This document shows positions 6,692 through 18,600 of a DNA stretch of 21,491 bases, piece by piece. Source of the DNA: Coptodactyla brooksi (lineage: Eukaryota; Arthropoda; Insecta; Coleoptera; Scarabaeidae). Where the stretch lies: assembly GCA_033557675.1 (NCBI GenBank), contig JAWQRM010000558.1:1-21491 (forward strand), in the 5' to 3' direction. Each line of letters begins with the position of its first letter. Positions within the stretch are counted from its first letter, which is position 1. The notes below the pieces were generated by a model, which saw only the letters and a list, made by a program, of their open reading frames with translations, was not told the origin of the DNA and searched no databases. The translations under genes and the position numbers were made by a program.

Positions 6692-9600
6692 CTACAACAA
6701 AAAAGTAATGTAACACACGAGTTCACCAAGCTGCAAAATTACCTTTGCTAGCTAATTTTGCTTCTTTAATAGTTTTCGGGGCGCCAATAATGACTACACG
6801 TTCTAACCATTCTCTAGTTGGGTAGCTGGCATCTTTATCTATAAATCTGAAAATAACACAAAAGTAAGTCAATTACTAGTTGCCACTTCAACAAAACAAT
6901 GATTTTAATTGCTCAACACATGTTTTGCTGATCAAGTTGACTTCATCTGGAGCTACCGGAGATAAAAGGTTCTATTTCTGGTAGCTGCAGATGAAGCAGA
7001 CTTAATCGACGAATCGTGCGTCAGCAATTAAAATTATTGTTTTGGTGAAGTGGCAACCAGTGATTAACTTGTTACAAAGCCAAAGGTTCCAAATCTACTC
7101 AATACAAAAGTATTGAAAAAAAAATACTTATAAAATAAACATATGCTATATCAAAATAAATTACTCCACTTACGTATTTGTAAGAATATTGTCTTTAAAA
7201 TCAAATCGTATATACAGATATTCTTTTTTTTTATATCCAAAACTTTCGTAATCATCAAGGTAGAGTGTGCCTGTTGCAGAATTCTAGAAATAAAAATTGT
7301 ATGTAATTTTTTGTGCATTCTATCTATACTATTTACTCACATTCGAATCTAAAGCTACATAAAGCGTATAAGGGTCATCATGCATAAGCATAGATGCTCT
7401 GCGTGGTCTGTCTTTTCGGGGAACTATGCTGCCGCCTCTATAGAATACAGGTACCTACAAAAATATCCATGTAGAATCATTCTGAGTAAATGGAAATTTC
7501 TCTATTTTCTATTCAGTAAAGGACACGAAGTCAAAACAGATCAATAGTACTTATGTCTATTGATATATTTTTGCTGAAAAAAAGATGCAAATAAATTAGC
7601 CCTTTTATAGTAACGACAGCAAACGTGAACAATTAAATTAACATTATATCAATGTTGCTGGGTCCGTGGACATTTCGTCCCGATTTGAAAATAACTGCTT
7701 TATTACTTTTTATTAAACAATAAAATAAATTGACCTCTGAGCAGGAATCGAACAATGAGTTCTTGACATTTTAGAAAATAGTCTACATATGTGATTGATA
7801 AATTTGGAACTTAGAAAAACTCTGATACTGATGTTTGTAGTTGTCGCATTGTATTTATTGCAATCAGTACAAATATTAAGGAATGTAGCACCAAGGTGAT
7901 ATTGAAACTATTTTTTCAAATATTTTTCTATGTATTGACAAGAATAAAAATGTATGAAATACTTTCAATAATTTTTCACGAATGATTTTATTGCAGAAAT
8001 TTTGAAAAACATTTAAAAAAAATATGACTGAACATTGCACTTGAAGAAATAAAGCCATATTTCATACATCATCTCGTACAATAAAAGTAACAAATGTCGT
8101 GGATCATAGTGACAACAGGTGTAGAAAATACTACAATCCACTCAAAGTATTGCAGTAAATGGAAATAATGTTTCAGTTCAGAGGGAGAGTCATATTCAAA
8201 AGTGAGACTTAATGTATATCTTAAGAATAAGATAATATTAAGAATAAGAAATTGGAAATTTAAGTGTGAATGTTTCCAATTTTTACAAATTACTGTAAAA
8301 ATTGGAAACATTTCAAGTGTTTAATGAACCGTTGGAACGGAGATATAGTAAAGTTTACTGAAGTATTGTGATGTGTAATAGCCAGCTTTGAATACTTACG
8401 GTGTAAGTTGCAAATATGACATCAGTTCTACAAGTTATAGGAACAGAATTATTCAAAACTGGAAACAATTTTTTAAGTGCTCCACAAGCCGTTAGGACTA
8501 AATTAGGCAAAGTTTACAGAAGTATCATATGTAATAATAACAGCGGAAGTTGCAAAAATGATATGTTTTACAAGTTCTAGGCACAGAATTACTGTAAAAA
8601 TTGGGAAAATTTTAAGAGCTCCATGAGCCGTTAGGACCGAGTTATGGCAAAGTTTACCAAAGTATTGTGACATGTAATAGCTAGCTTTGAATAATAACAA
8701 AGGAAGTTGCAAAAATGACATCAGCTTTACAAGTTGTACTATAACTCTAGTATAAAAGCTGGGCACATTAGTCTTAATCTTGAATTAAATACCTAAAATT
8801 CAAAATACATAGAGAACCAACATAAACTAGTAGTATCGAACACGCTACCTCAAGCTTTTAGAATTCTGATACACTGACAACAAACTATACCAATGAACGT
8901 ACAAGACTACAATAACGAATTAAATACCATCAAACAGATTGCCATGATAAACGTATACAACCCAACTATAGTAGATAAAATCCAGAGAGAAATCAGATAC
9001 AAAACCAAAAATAGAAATAAAAGTAAGCAAGTGACAGAAGGAACAGGAAACAAAGACACCAAAACACCAACACGGGCAACCTTCACCTGTACTGTTCCAT
9101 ACGTACACATAATAGAAATTTTCAAATCATCGTGGACTACAAATAGCGTACAGAACTAATAAAATTAAAAATTGAATAAATTGAAAATACTGAAACCAAA
9201 AACGGAAACAATAAACAAATACACTTCGACTAAAATTAACAAATTAATATGCAACACCTGCAAGGTGTTATATATTGACCAGACGGGGATGAAATTCCAA
9301 CACAAGTGTAAAGAACACTTAAAATCGTACCGCTTCATTAGGGCCGCCTGCAACTACGCCGAACACCTCAATAAATTATTAGAAGAAACGGAGATCTGTG
9401 GTCTCGTAGTCACTAGAACACCTCAACCACTACACTAATGTTTTAAAACTCAACATATGTTTCGGTTTATCGAATAAACCATCTTTAGGAGAAAGAATGA
9501 ACAACTAGAATGAAAAGACTTATATACCTACCCTTACCTTTTTAATAGGTTCACATACTTATAATTAGATTTTAATTACTTTGTTCTTTTACCTGCCAGG

Positions 9601-12600
9601 TCGAAAAGGATCGAGGCCGGTATAGAGGCAGAGCCACTATTAAATATTTTATTAAAAATTTCTAGGCTTTCCGCTGCGTCAACTTGGTTATTAGAATTAA
9701 CCTGTTTAATCAATTCTATTTCATCATTTATCCTATGGTTAAAAGTAATCATGTGGGCAGCCACACTGGATTTCTCTGATTTATAAATTTTTAAAATGAT
9801 TTAGATGCTCTTTGTACCTAATTTTAAGAGACCTATGTGTATGTCTATTAAATCTATTTTATTTTTTGGATTACCTAATCGACTTTTAGTAGTGCTGTTA
9901 TTAGCAAATGCTGCTTTAGAATCATGTTTTTAACATATATATATATAACTCGATGGCTTACCGGTCAAGCAAATGGAACAGATTTTTTTTTCGAGTAACT
10001 ACAATTATTAGTTCAACTAAATTAGACATTAAGTTTCTTCGTAGCTGTAAAACGAATAATGTTTTTCAAAAATTTATTGATAAAAACCTTAAAAATAAAG
10101 TTAACTAAAGTTATCTAAATTAGAATTTGAAGCATATAAATTATATCTAGTATTAACTAGAAATTTAAACAACAATGAATACTAACGTTGGTTAACTTTC
10201 ACTATTAAAATGCATGAATCTATAAACACGAAAGCTCAAAAAAAGTCTAACTGGCATAAACGAAAAATAGATAAATTGATTGATTCTAACAAAACTTTAA
10301 AAACGATTTGGAATAAAACAAGTTAGTTGTTAATGACTCTCTCAGAAAAATTTAAACCAGTGGAACTAAACCTATTGAGTAAAGAATTAAAGTTTAATCT
10401 AAATTATTCAACACCCCCCCATTGAAGACATAATTATAGGCATTGAAAGCGATTAAGTTTAAATGTGATCATACTAAAAATCAGATTCGAAAAAACGCTA
10501 AGAACATAATTTTCCGGAATTTAAATAACCAAAACAAAGCAAATAATAATGAGGGTCACAATAAGATAACACGCGATCTAAAAAACAAAGACTGTTTTTA
10601 TTTAAAAGTGGATAAAGGGAGCGCGGTTGTTATTATGGATAAAACAGACTAAAGTAATAGAATGAATAAATTACTAGAGGAAGGTCTATATGTAGAAATT
10701 AATCAAAATTAATCACTTCTAGATAAAACAGATATATTTAAGCTTAACATTTCTAACCCAACATTTCCAAGAATTTATGATCTTCCTAAAATTCATAAAC
10801 TTGGCAAAAATTTGCGCCCTATCATGTCGGGTATTAACTCCCTCGCTTATTCTATTTCTAAATGGCTTAACCATAAACTTAACAACCTAGAACCTAAACC
10901 GAAAACATTTGCAGTTAAAACACTATTGACTTTATTAACAAAATTCAACATACCAAACTTAAAGATACAGAGATATTAATTTCATTTGACGTAATAGCGC
11001 TTTTTCCTGATATCCCAATTAAAGAAACTTTAACCATTCTTAAAAACTTCTTAATAAAAAATAAACTGACCCCAAAGAGATCGATGAATATATTAAACTT
11101 ATGAAAATATGCATGGAATTAAATTACTTAATATTTAACGGTAAATTCTTTAAACAAACAGAAGGGGCGGCAATAGGTAACTGTCTGTCACCTTTTCTTG
11201 CTTATCTATTCATGGGTTAGTTTGAAACCAACTTAAAACAAAAGCTTAAATATTTTCCTAAAACTTGGGTTAGGTATGTGGATGATGTGTTCGCGATTTT
11301 GGACACTGGTAACAGTAACATTGAAGAATTTATTAGGAAAATTAATTTAAACTATAAAACGATAAAGTTTACACGTACGAGGGGTGTTCAAATGAAAAGG
11401 TACGAAACGACAATGTGGGTATACTTGAAGTCTTTATCCAAAAGTAATCACCAGAGGCCTTAGCATAAGTATTCCACTGTTTTATGAGCCAAAGGATTCC
11501 CTGTTTCCAGGATTCCTGAGGCTATGACAAGAGCCAGTTGGCCGCGGTGTCAATCAGTTCGTCGTCCGCGCCGTTTGCTATGTCAATTGGACGGTCTACC
11601 TGTTTCTCTCCTGCATCATACGCGGGCGCCCGCGCATGCGTGTAACCACGCAGAACACTCCATTCGCGTTCGTAGATGTCGCTACGTTATCCCAAAGCGG
11701 CATATTCAAATTTTAACCGGATTGGTTACAACGTTTCGTACCTTTTCATTTGAACACCCCTAATAAAATAGAAAATGAGGGGAAATTAGCTTTCCTTGAT
11801 ATTCTAATAATTAAAAAAGACAGTAAACTGGAATTCGATATTTTTCGGAAAAAACTAATACAGAATGATTTATAACTTCAGACTCTAATCACCCTTTCTA
11901 ACACAAAATAGCTGCATTTAATAGTATGATAGATCAGTTAATAAACTTTCCACTAAACAAATTTTAAGAAAAAAGAAATTTAAAATCGACTTACGTAAAC
12001 ATACTACTATTGAAGCAGCACATAAAGAAGAATATAAACAGTTCGTTAAACTTCCCTATGATAAAACCAGGAAAAGATTATATAATATGTTAAGAACGTT
12101 CATTCAAAAAAATTACAATAGCGGCTCAAATAGGTCGCCCTGAGATGCCAAACAGCAACCCAACGTCTCACAGAAACTCCCTTCAACATTAGAAAGCACT
12201 GCAGGCGCGAGAAGGTCCAGCCGCTTCCATCATTTTAGGTTTCAGGGCATCCAGACTCTCCGTTTGCTCATGGGCACACATGGCCTATTTCAAGAAGTTA
12301 CATAAAAAAAAGTCGTTTGGGGACAAATCTAGAGATTTCGCCAGCCATTCAATATCCCCCCTCCCAAACACAACGCAATCGGGAAATGAATTTGTTAAAA
12401 ATTCCCTAAGTACAGCTGCACCATGCGCTGAGCAGCTGTAGTTGGGGAATTTTTACACCAAATTTTGACACCAAACACCATCCAGGTCCGGTCCTGAAAT
12501 GTTACGGATAGCAGAAAACATTCGCTCATCTAGCAATTCGTGTACTTCCGGGAAGTCGAGATCCCATTAACAAAAAAAAATTTACTGATAAATAAAAGAT

Positions 12601-15600
12601 GATGAATAAAGAATCAATAAAATTTATTTATTTTTTATAAAGTTGAGGTGTTTATCAGTTCCAGTGATCTCAATAAATGCTGACATAAGCCAGGTACCGT
12701 TGAGGAAACAATGACAATATTGGTAATACAAGGAAAAGGCAAAAAACCAGACACAGGACGCCAGAAAACAGGGCACTATCTTCACCCCACTACTCAAGAT
12801 CCAGAACCCTATATAACACGCTACACTTTTTACACATGCATTAACTTGAAAATGATGAAAGTCTAAATGCCAGAATGGGAATGTAATACAACAATACATA
12901 TCTTCATCTTCTTTTCGTATCAAGCATAATGTCACAGTTATGTAAAACATGCTGAAACAACAATGGTACAAAATTGGATCTTGGCATCCAAACAGCAGGT
13001 ACAAAAGAACCAACCGGAAGGGTTTGACAGAAGTAATTAAATAACCAAATATTAAAATCCTAGTTATCATAATGAACCAACTGGAAGGGTTTGACAGAAG
13101 GAATTAACTAACCAAATATTAAAATCCTGGTTATCATAACGTCGTTTTAAGGGTTGAAGGTATTATATTAAGGTATATTATCGGGCTCTAAGAGGAGACT
13201 AAATTGTCAATATTTCTCATGGATTACATGTTTTTTTATCAAACGTACAGTCGAGTCGCGATAACTCAAAGTCGGAGGGACCGGCTAAATACCTTCGAGT
13301 TATCGGATGTTCGAGTTATCGGAAGTCGCCTCCTCCTCCCTTCCCAAGCAAAATTTTCGTTATTAAAAATAGTGTATGATCGATATAGTACTTTAAGGCG
13401 ACGTCTTTCTTCTTACATTGCGGATTCCGTTCAATGTCATTGATTAGTTTAGCTTTTTGGGATCAAACTAAGCGTATTTAACTTCCGTTTTAACATTATA
13501 CAAAGCGGACGTAAATCAACACCACAAACACACTTCGAATGTGGAATGGAATGACTAAGCACTTCGTGCACGTGCGGTATAGTTCCCCCCACTCGCCAAT
13601 CAGAATTAGTCCGCGAGGGGAGAGGGGGGTTTCCCCGCCCGCGGACTGGGAGAGAGACAATGCAAACGGGTTTTTCCCATCTGAATGATAAGGAATGCGA
13701 TCGATGACTTCAACTTAAAAGGTGTCACTTCGAGATATGGAGATAACTTTGCATTGAAAAACATTAAATTGTTTTGGGACTTAATGAAAACTTCAAGATG
13801 AACGAATATTCAACTTATGAGGGTTCGAGCTATCACGACTCGACTGTATATTCTTTACATTGCTAAATTCAGGTCTCTGTTGAATAATCGAGAAACTTAC
13901 CTTATCTAAAGACACAGGTAAATTCATGTTGCCCTGCCCTTTATAAGCCCTATAATCTTCTATATCATACCAGAGTTCATTAGGACCACCAGGAAAATAA
14001 ATGTTTACCGTTGTAGTTTGTGCTTCAGTCACAGGCCTAGCCATTGCAGAATGACCTATACACCCAAGGTTATATCCATTACTCACATTTCAATGTTATA
14101 TAAGTATACATACCAACCAACACTTGGTTATCAATATCAAAAACATTGACATCTTGGGGATAATGGTACACCAAAGGTCTAATAACTGGATCTCCAGTTA
14201 TTGAATGTTCCCAAAATAGTGTGTACCACAACGGGAGATGAGCGTATCTCTGACGAAGAGCAGTTCTGATTCTACGTTGCACATCATCACTGTATAAGTA
14301 GGGTTCACGTCTCTTTGTGTCAATATGAGCATGTGCTCTTGCAAATGGAAGCCAAACACCTGCCTATAAAATAACAAAATATAATGAATGTCAGTTGGAT
14401 AAGACTACGAATCTTACCTGATACCATCTGAGTAATAATTCTGGATCAGGATTGTGGAAAAACCCACCAATATCTGCACCGCAGAAACTAATTCCAGCCA
14501 CAGTTTCAGATAGACACATTGGTATACTTGCGACTAAGTGTGACCATTCGGCAGCATTATCTCCAGTCCAAATTGCAGCATATCTTTGAGTTCCAGCAAA
14601 ATGTGCTCTGGTTAAAGTAAATGGTCGTTTGTCGCTAGTTCTTTTCATCAGACCTTCGTATGTTATAAGGTTCTATAATAAAACATTCATAACAATGTAA
14701 AGATTGAATATAAATATGGCATTATTGTTCCTATTATTGTTACCCAGTGCACATTCAATGATGTTTTAATGCCATGGTAATAACTGTATATGTCAAGTCA
14801 CTCTATAACTAACTGTTAGTTAACTAACTCTTAACTGCTACAACTAGCTGTTAGTGTGACTTGACATAAGATATACTTTATGTCAAAAACAAAAAATGTC
14901 AGAAGCAAAAGCTATCCTTCTGGATATTTGTTTCTATTTTTTTAACAATACCCAAGCATGGATTGTAGCCAAATTTAAAACATAAAATACTTGCAACAGC
15001 CATATTGTAGAACTTATTTTGACAGTATGCGCTTGTGCCATCTGATTTGATCTATCGTCTACTCCATAGACATTATAGATCAATTGTATTTTTAATTGTA
15101 TTGTAAAGCTCTATTATATTGGGTTTCTTTTTTGAATAATTTGGAAAGGAAACAGATGTATGCAGGATTGAAAGTAGTATTACATTTTTATTAGGCTTTG
15201 CTTGGTACCCCAATAATAAACACTTATCATTGTGCATCATTTGACTTGTACAAAATTCACGCATTTTATTTTTGATAGAGCTAGGTAATTTTCTTCTTAT
15301 CTGATTCCTTGACCTTACAATTATGATTTTCTTTTCTGACTATTGTTTGCCTAAGAATACACAAGTAAAAAACTATCAATTGTAATGTTCTTAATGGGCT
15401 TACATCAAGAATACAGTAGCATTAAACAATCAGTAGCATAAAACTCTCTGGTAGCCGATAGAGTTGATCCGTTCATCTATGAAAGCTAGCTTTGACTTGC
15501 CAAGCGCCAAAAAAGTTGCCTATGTCATAACAGAACCACCGCCAAAATTGCACTCAGAAAAATAGTGAGACTCGGTTCGAAGGTCGTGCCAGTAATTCGC

Positions 15601-18600
15601 TAGACCATTGGCATTATCCAAATTGAACTTCTGTTCCTCCAACCAAACAATCTTTAAAATAAAAAATGTTTTTTAAAAGTTTTAATAATAAAACTGACAT
15701 ACCGTATTCAAAGTCATATTCAAAGAGAATTGGTGTCTAATGTCACAACATATGACCATTTGGAAAGTGCTCAAAGGGGCGCTAAACTTACGCTGCGAAA
15801 AAATGAACAAGGTTTCCACATTTAAAAATGACGAGCAGTGCCGCCCAGCCGACTTTGCCGATGCTCACCAAAGTTGGAGTAAGGAGTGGCATATGGCACG
15901 TCTGCTTCATCATTCTTCAACTTTTAAAGAATGCTTGTTATTTTGCGAGTTTTATTTTATTTTGTATTTATTTTACAAGTTTATTTTGTCTTATTGGCAC
16001 GACCTTCGAATCGAGCCTAGCTACTTTTCTAAGAGGAATTTTGGCAGCGGTTCCGTTATGATATAGGCAGCTTTTTCGATGCTTGGCAAGTCGAAGCTAG
16101 CTTTCGTAGATGGACGGATCAACTCCTTCGGTTGATCCGAACTTGTTGCCTTATTTTAACCATTTTCGTGCTGCTAATTTGACTTTTATGCAGGACAATG
16201 TCTCTCTTCATGCCTTTGCGAGTATGAAGAAGTGGTTTTTGGATCATAACATCCAGGTTGTGGAATGGCGTGCTTGCTCTTCAGATCTTAATCGAATAGA
16301 AGACCTATAGGGGTTGCTCATTCGCGATGTCTATCGTGATTGCTGTCACTTCACCAACGCTGCTCAGCTGAGAAAAGCCATTCAAGAAGCGCGCGCTCAA
16401 AGACCCGTTCGATACTTATGTATGTGTTGTCGCTCCGTGTTTATCCTGTCTACATAGGTCTTATCTGCACGTTAATGTGTTACAGGAGTATAATTTGATG
16501 GGTAGTATCACATTATACTCCTGTACAATATAAATTAGTGCACAGGTTTGGATTTTAATAAACAATAAAATTATTTCTATCCACGGTTTGGTGACCTCAG
16601 CTATCTCGTGTACAGGGCGGTGCAACGGTTTCGAATGCGATTATACACTTTGGAATCTGGTGCTAAACTGCAGGAGTGTCCACTGTCGGGTCGCAAAGTG
16701 CGCTTTAACTTAGCAAAAGCCGTCCAAAGCGATAAAAGACGCAATAATCTGCTGGAAAGGTCTTGGTCAGCATTTTTTAGGGATGCACGTAAAAGAAAGG
16801 GCTGCTTAATCAAGGCAATGCACACATCAATGAAAATGATGGTAAAATTTAATTAATTAAAATAGGAATTGCTCCACCATTCCCCCTATTCTCCAGACCT
16901 GGCCCCCAACTATTATTTGCTTCCGAATTTGAAGAGATGGCTCCAGGGGAAGAGATTTACATCCAATGAGAATTTTAAATGTGAAAGTGATGCGTATTTT
17001 GAAGCCCTTTCCAAATACTATATGAAATGTATTCAAATGTTAGAAGTACTGTGGGAATAAGCATATTGCTCTTGAAGGAAACTATGTTGAAAAATAAAAT
17101 TGTATTTTTAACAAAAAAAAGTTTTCATCGTTAGCCTCGAGACTTTTCACCCCGTGTAGTAACTTCATTTCATACCAACTGTAGATAAAATAATCCTAGC
17201 TGCAGGTTGTTCTAAACCCAAAAGGTTTGGAAAAGCCGGCTTTATAACCAATGGTCAACATGACTCTAATCATCCTTCTAGGTGCAATACACAATTTTAT
17301 TGACAATATAATAGAAGTTCCTAAAAGTTTATTGTGTTCTAGGAAGTCATAAATCTATACTGATCAAACACTATTTTTTTTTTGAACTGCGACGCTTTAA
17401 AAATTACGAAAGGTCCAATTGACCGCAGTCGCCTTTCTAGTGTTAAATTAGTACTCACAGACTATTCTAATAGATGTATGTAATACATCTGAAGGGACTA
17501 TTGCTCTCTTGTAAAGCATTTTATTATTTATTGCTAAAGTTTTTTAATTCTCATAACAATCACCATATGAATTTTCCCTATGGTCATAAATGTCTAAAAT
17601 CATCTACCATAGAGTTTTTCAGAGAGCAATTTGTTTGGATTATGCACATTTTTACATTTATTTACAAGCACAACATGGCTATGTTGGGGGTACAAATTAA
17701 TTCACTCTGTACTTGGCAGCAACATGACAATCAAATTAGTTGATTTAATATCAAGTTACTTTTAATCTGCCAATAAAACCATAGATAACACCATACTATG
17801 TGTGTAAAATAACAAATGCAAAATGTTTAAGAAGTTAATACTAATCGTTAAATACTTACTGTATATAAACTGTGGATATTATGCACATGTCTATGTTCCC
17901 ATCCTCCATGATGTAACAAATCCTTTGGCATAGTAACTTCAGGTCCATTAAATACTGAGGGTTCGTTCATATCATTCCAAATATATAGAGCATCCGAAGA
18001 TCCTTTAAACCTCTCAAAGGAATAAAGATTGGCAAAATACTCCTGTACCACTGGATTGAAGATATCCAGGTAACTACTAGATCCAGGCCAGCACCACCCT
18101 TCATAAACATTTCCTTCTTTGTTTTTAACATAGTAATCATTTGCCAAAGCCTCTTCATGTACAAAATACCCACTTTCACGTTTAATGTGGGGATCAATGA
18201 TAGTAATAAGCCTTCGTCCAGTGCGTGTTAAGTTTGCTTGCATCTCTAATGGATGAGGAAATCTTATAGGATCCCAAGTAAAATATTTCTTGCCATCGGT
18301 GTATTCAATATCAAGCCAGATGTAATCAACGGGGAAATCATGATTATCAAAATTTTCAATGACGGATTTTACATCTTCTTCGTCATTATAATTCCAACGG
18401 CATTGATGATAACCTAATGTGTTATATTGCGGCAATGGAGCAACTCCAGTCAAAATAGAATATTGTCTGATGGTATCATTGAAAGTTGGTCCCATCATTA
18501 TAAATAAATCAACAATGCCACTTTCACTCATAAAGTGAACATCAACTCTTGTCTCTGATTTAGTACCAGACATTAAATTCACAATTGAGGAGACAACGTT

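Larger units (their letters stand above)
6869..7095. repeat. Inverted pair of hammerhead-bearing repeats filling a GANAB intron
   Basis: Two copies of one repeat in opposite orientation: minus strand 6965-6869 and plus strand 6975-7095. Shared blocks are GGTAGCT, the ribozyme-like motif, AGCAATTAAAAT, ATTGTTTTG, TGAAGTGGCAAC and AGTNATTNAC. The right copy continues into TTACAAAGCCAAAGGTTCC (7071-7089), also found at 20351. The pair occupies most of the 327-nt intron and the left copy runs almost to the splice acceptor at 6847. Confidence 0.8.

Noticed and set aside
9596..9635. Plus-strand GGTCGAAAAGGATCGAGGCC, resembling the 3' half of a hammerhead
   Set aside because: It is the reverse complement of the PLE coding sequence (LFDLAGKRTK) and lacks a CTGATGA box; taken as coincidence.
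11524..11763. 79-codon Arg-rich plus-strand frame
   Set aside because: It lies wholly within the GC-rich core of the mariner-type MITE and runs into its terminal repeat; not a gene.
12624..13070. 148-codon minus-strand open frame, hydrophobic and Cys-rich, possibly a receptor exon
   Set aside because: No recognisable domain, no supporting splice partners, and its start lies within a tandem duplication; the composition is what AT-rich DNA gives by chance.
15740..16066. 108-codon plus frame as an independent gene
   Set aside because: It is a decayed Tc1 transposase frame joined to an AT-rich replacement; the same motifs continue in other frames downstream.
16481..16525. 14-bp hairpin considered as a transcription terminator
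   Set aside because: Eukaryotic intron context; it is more likely a transposon terminus or palindromic insertion.
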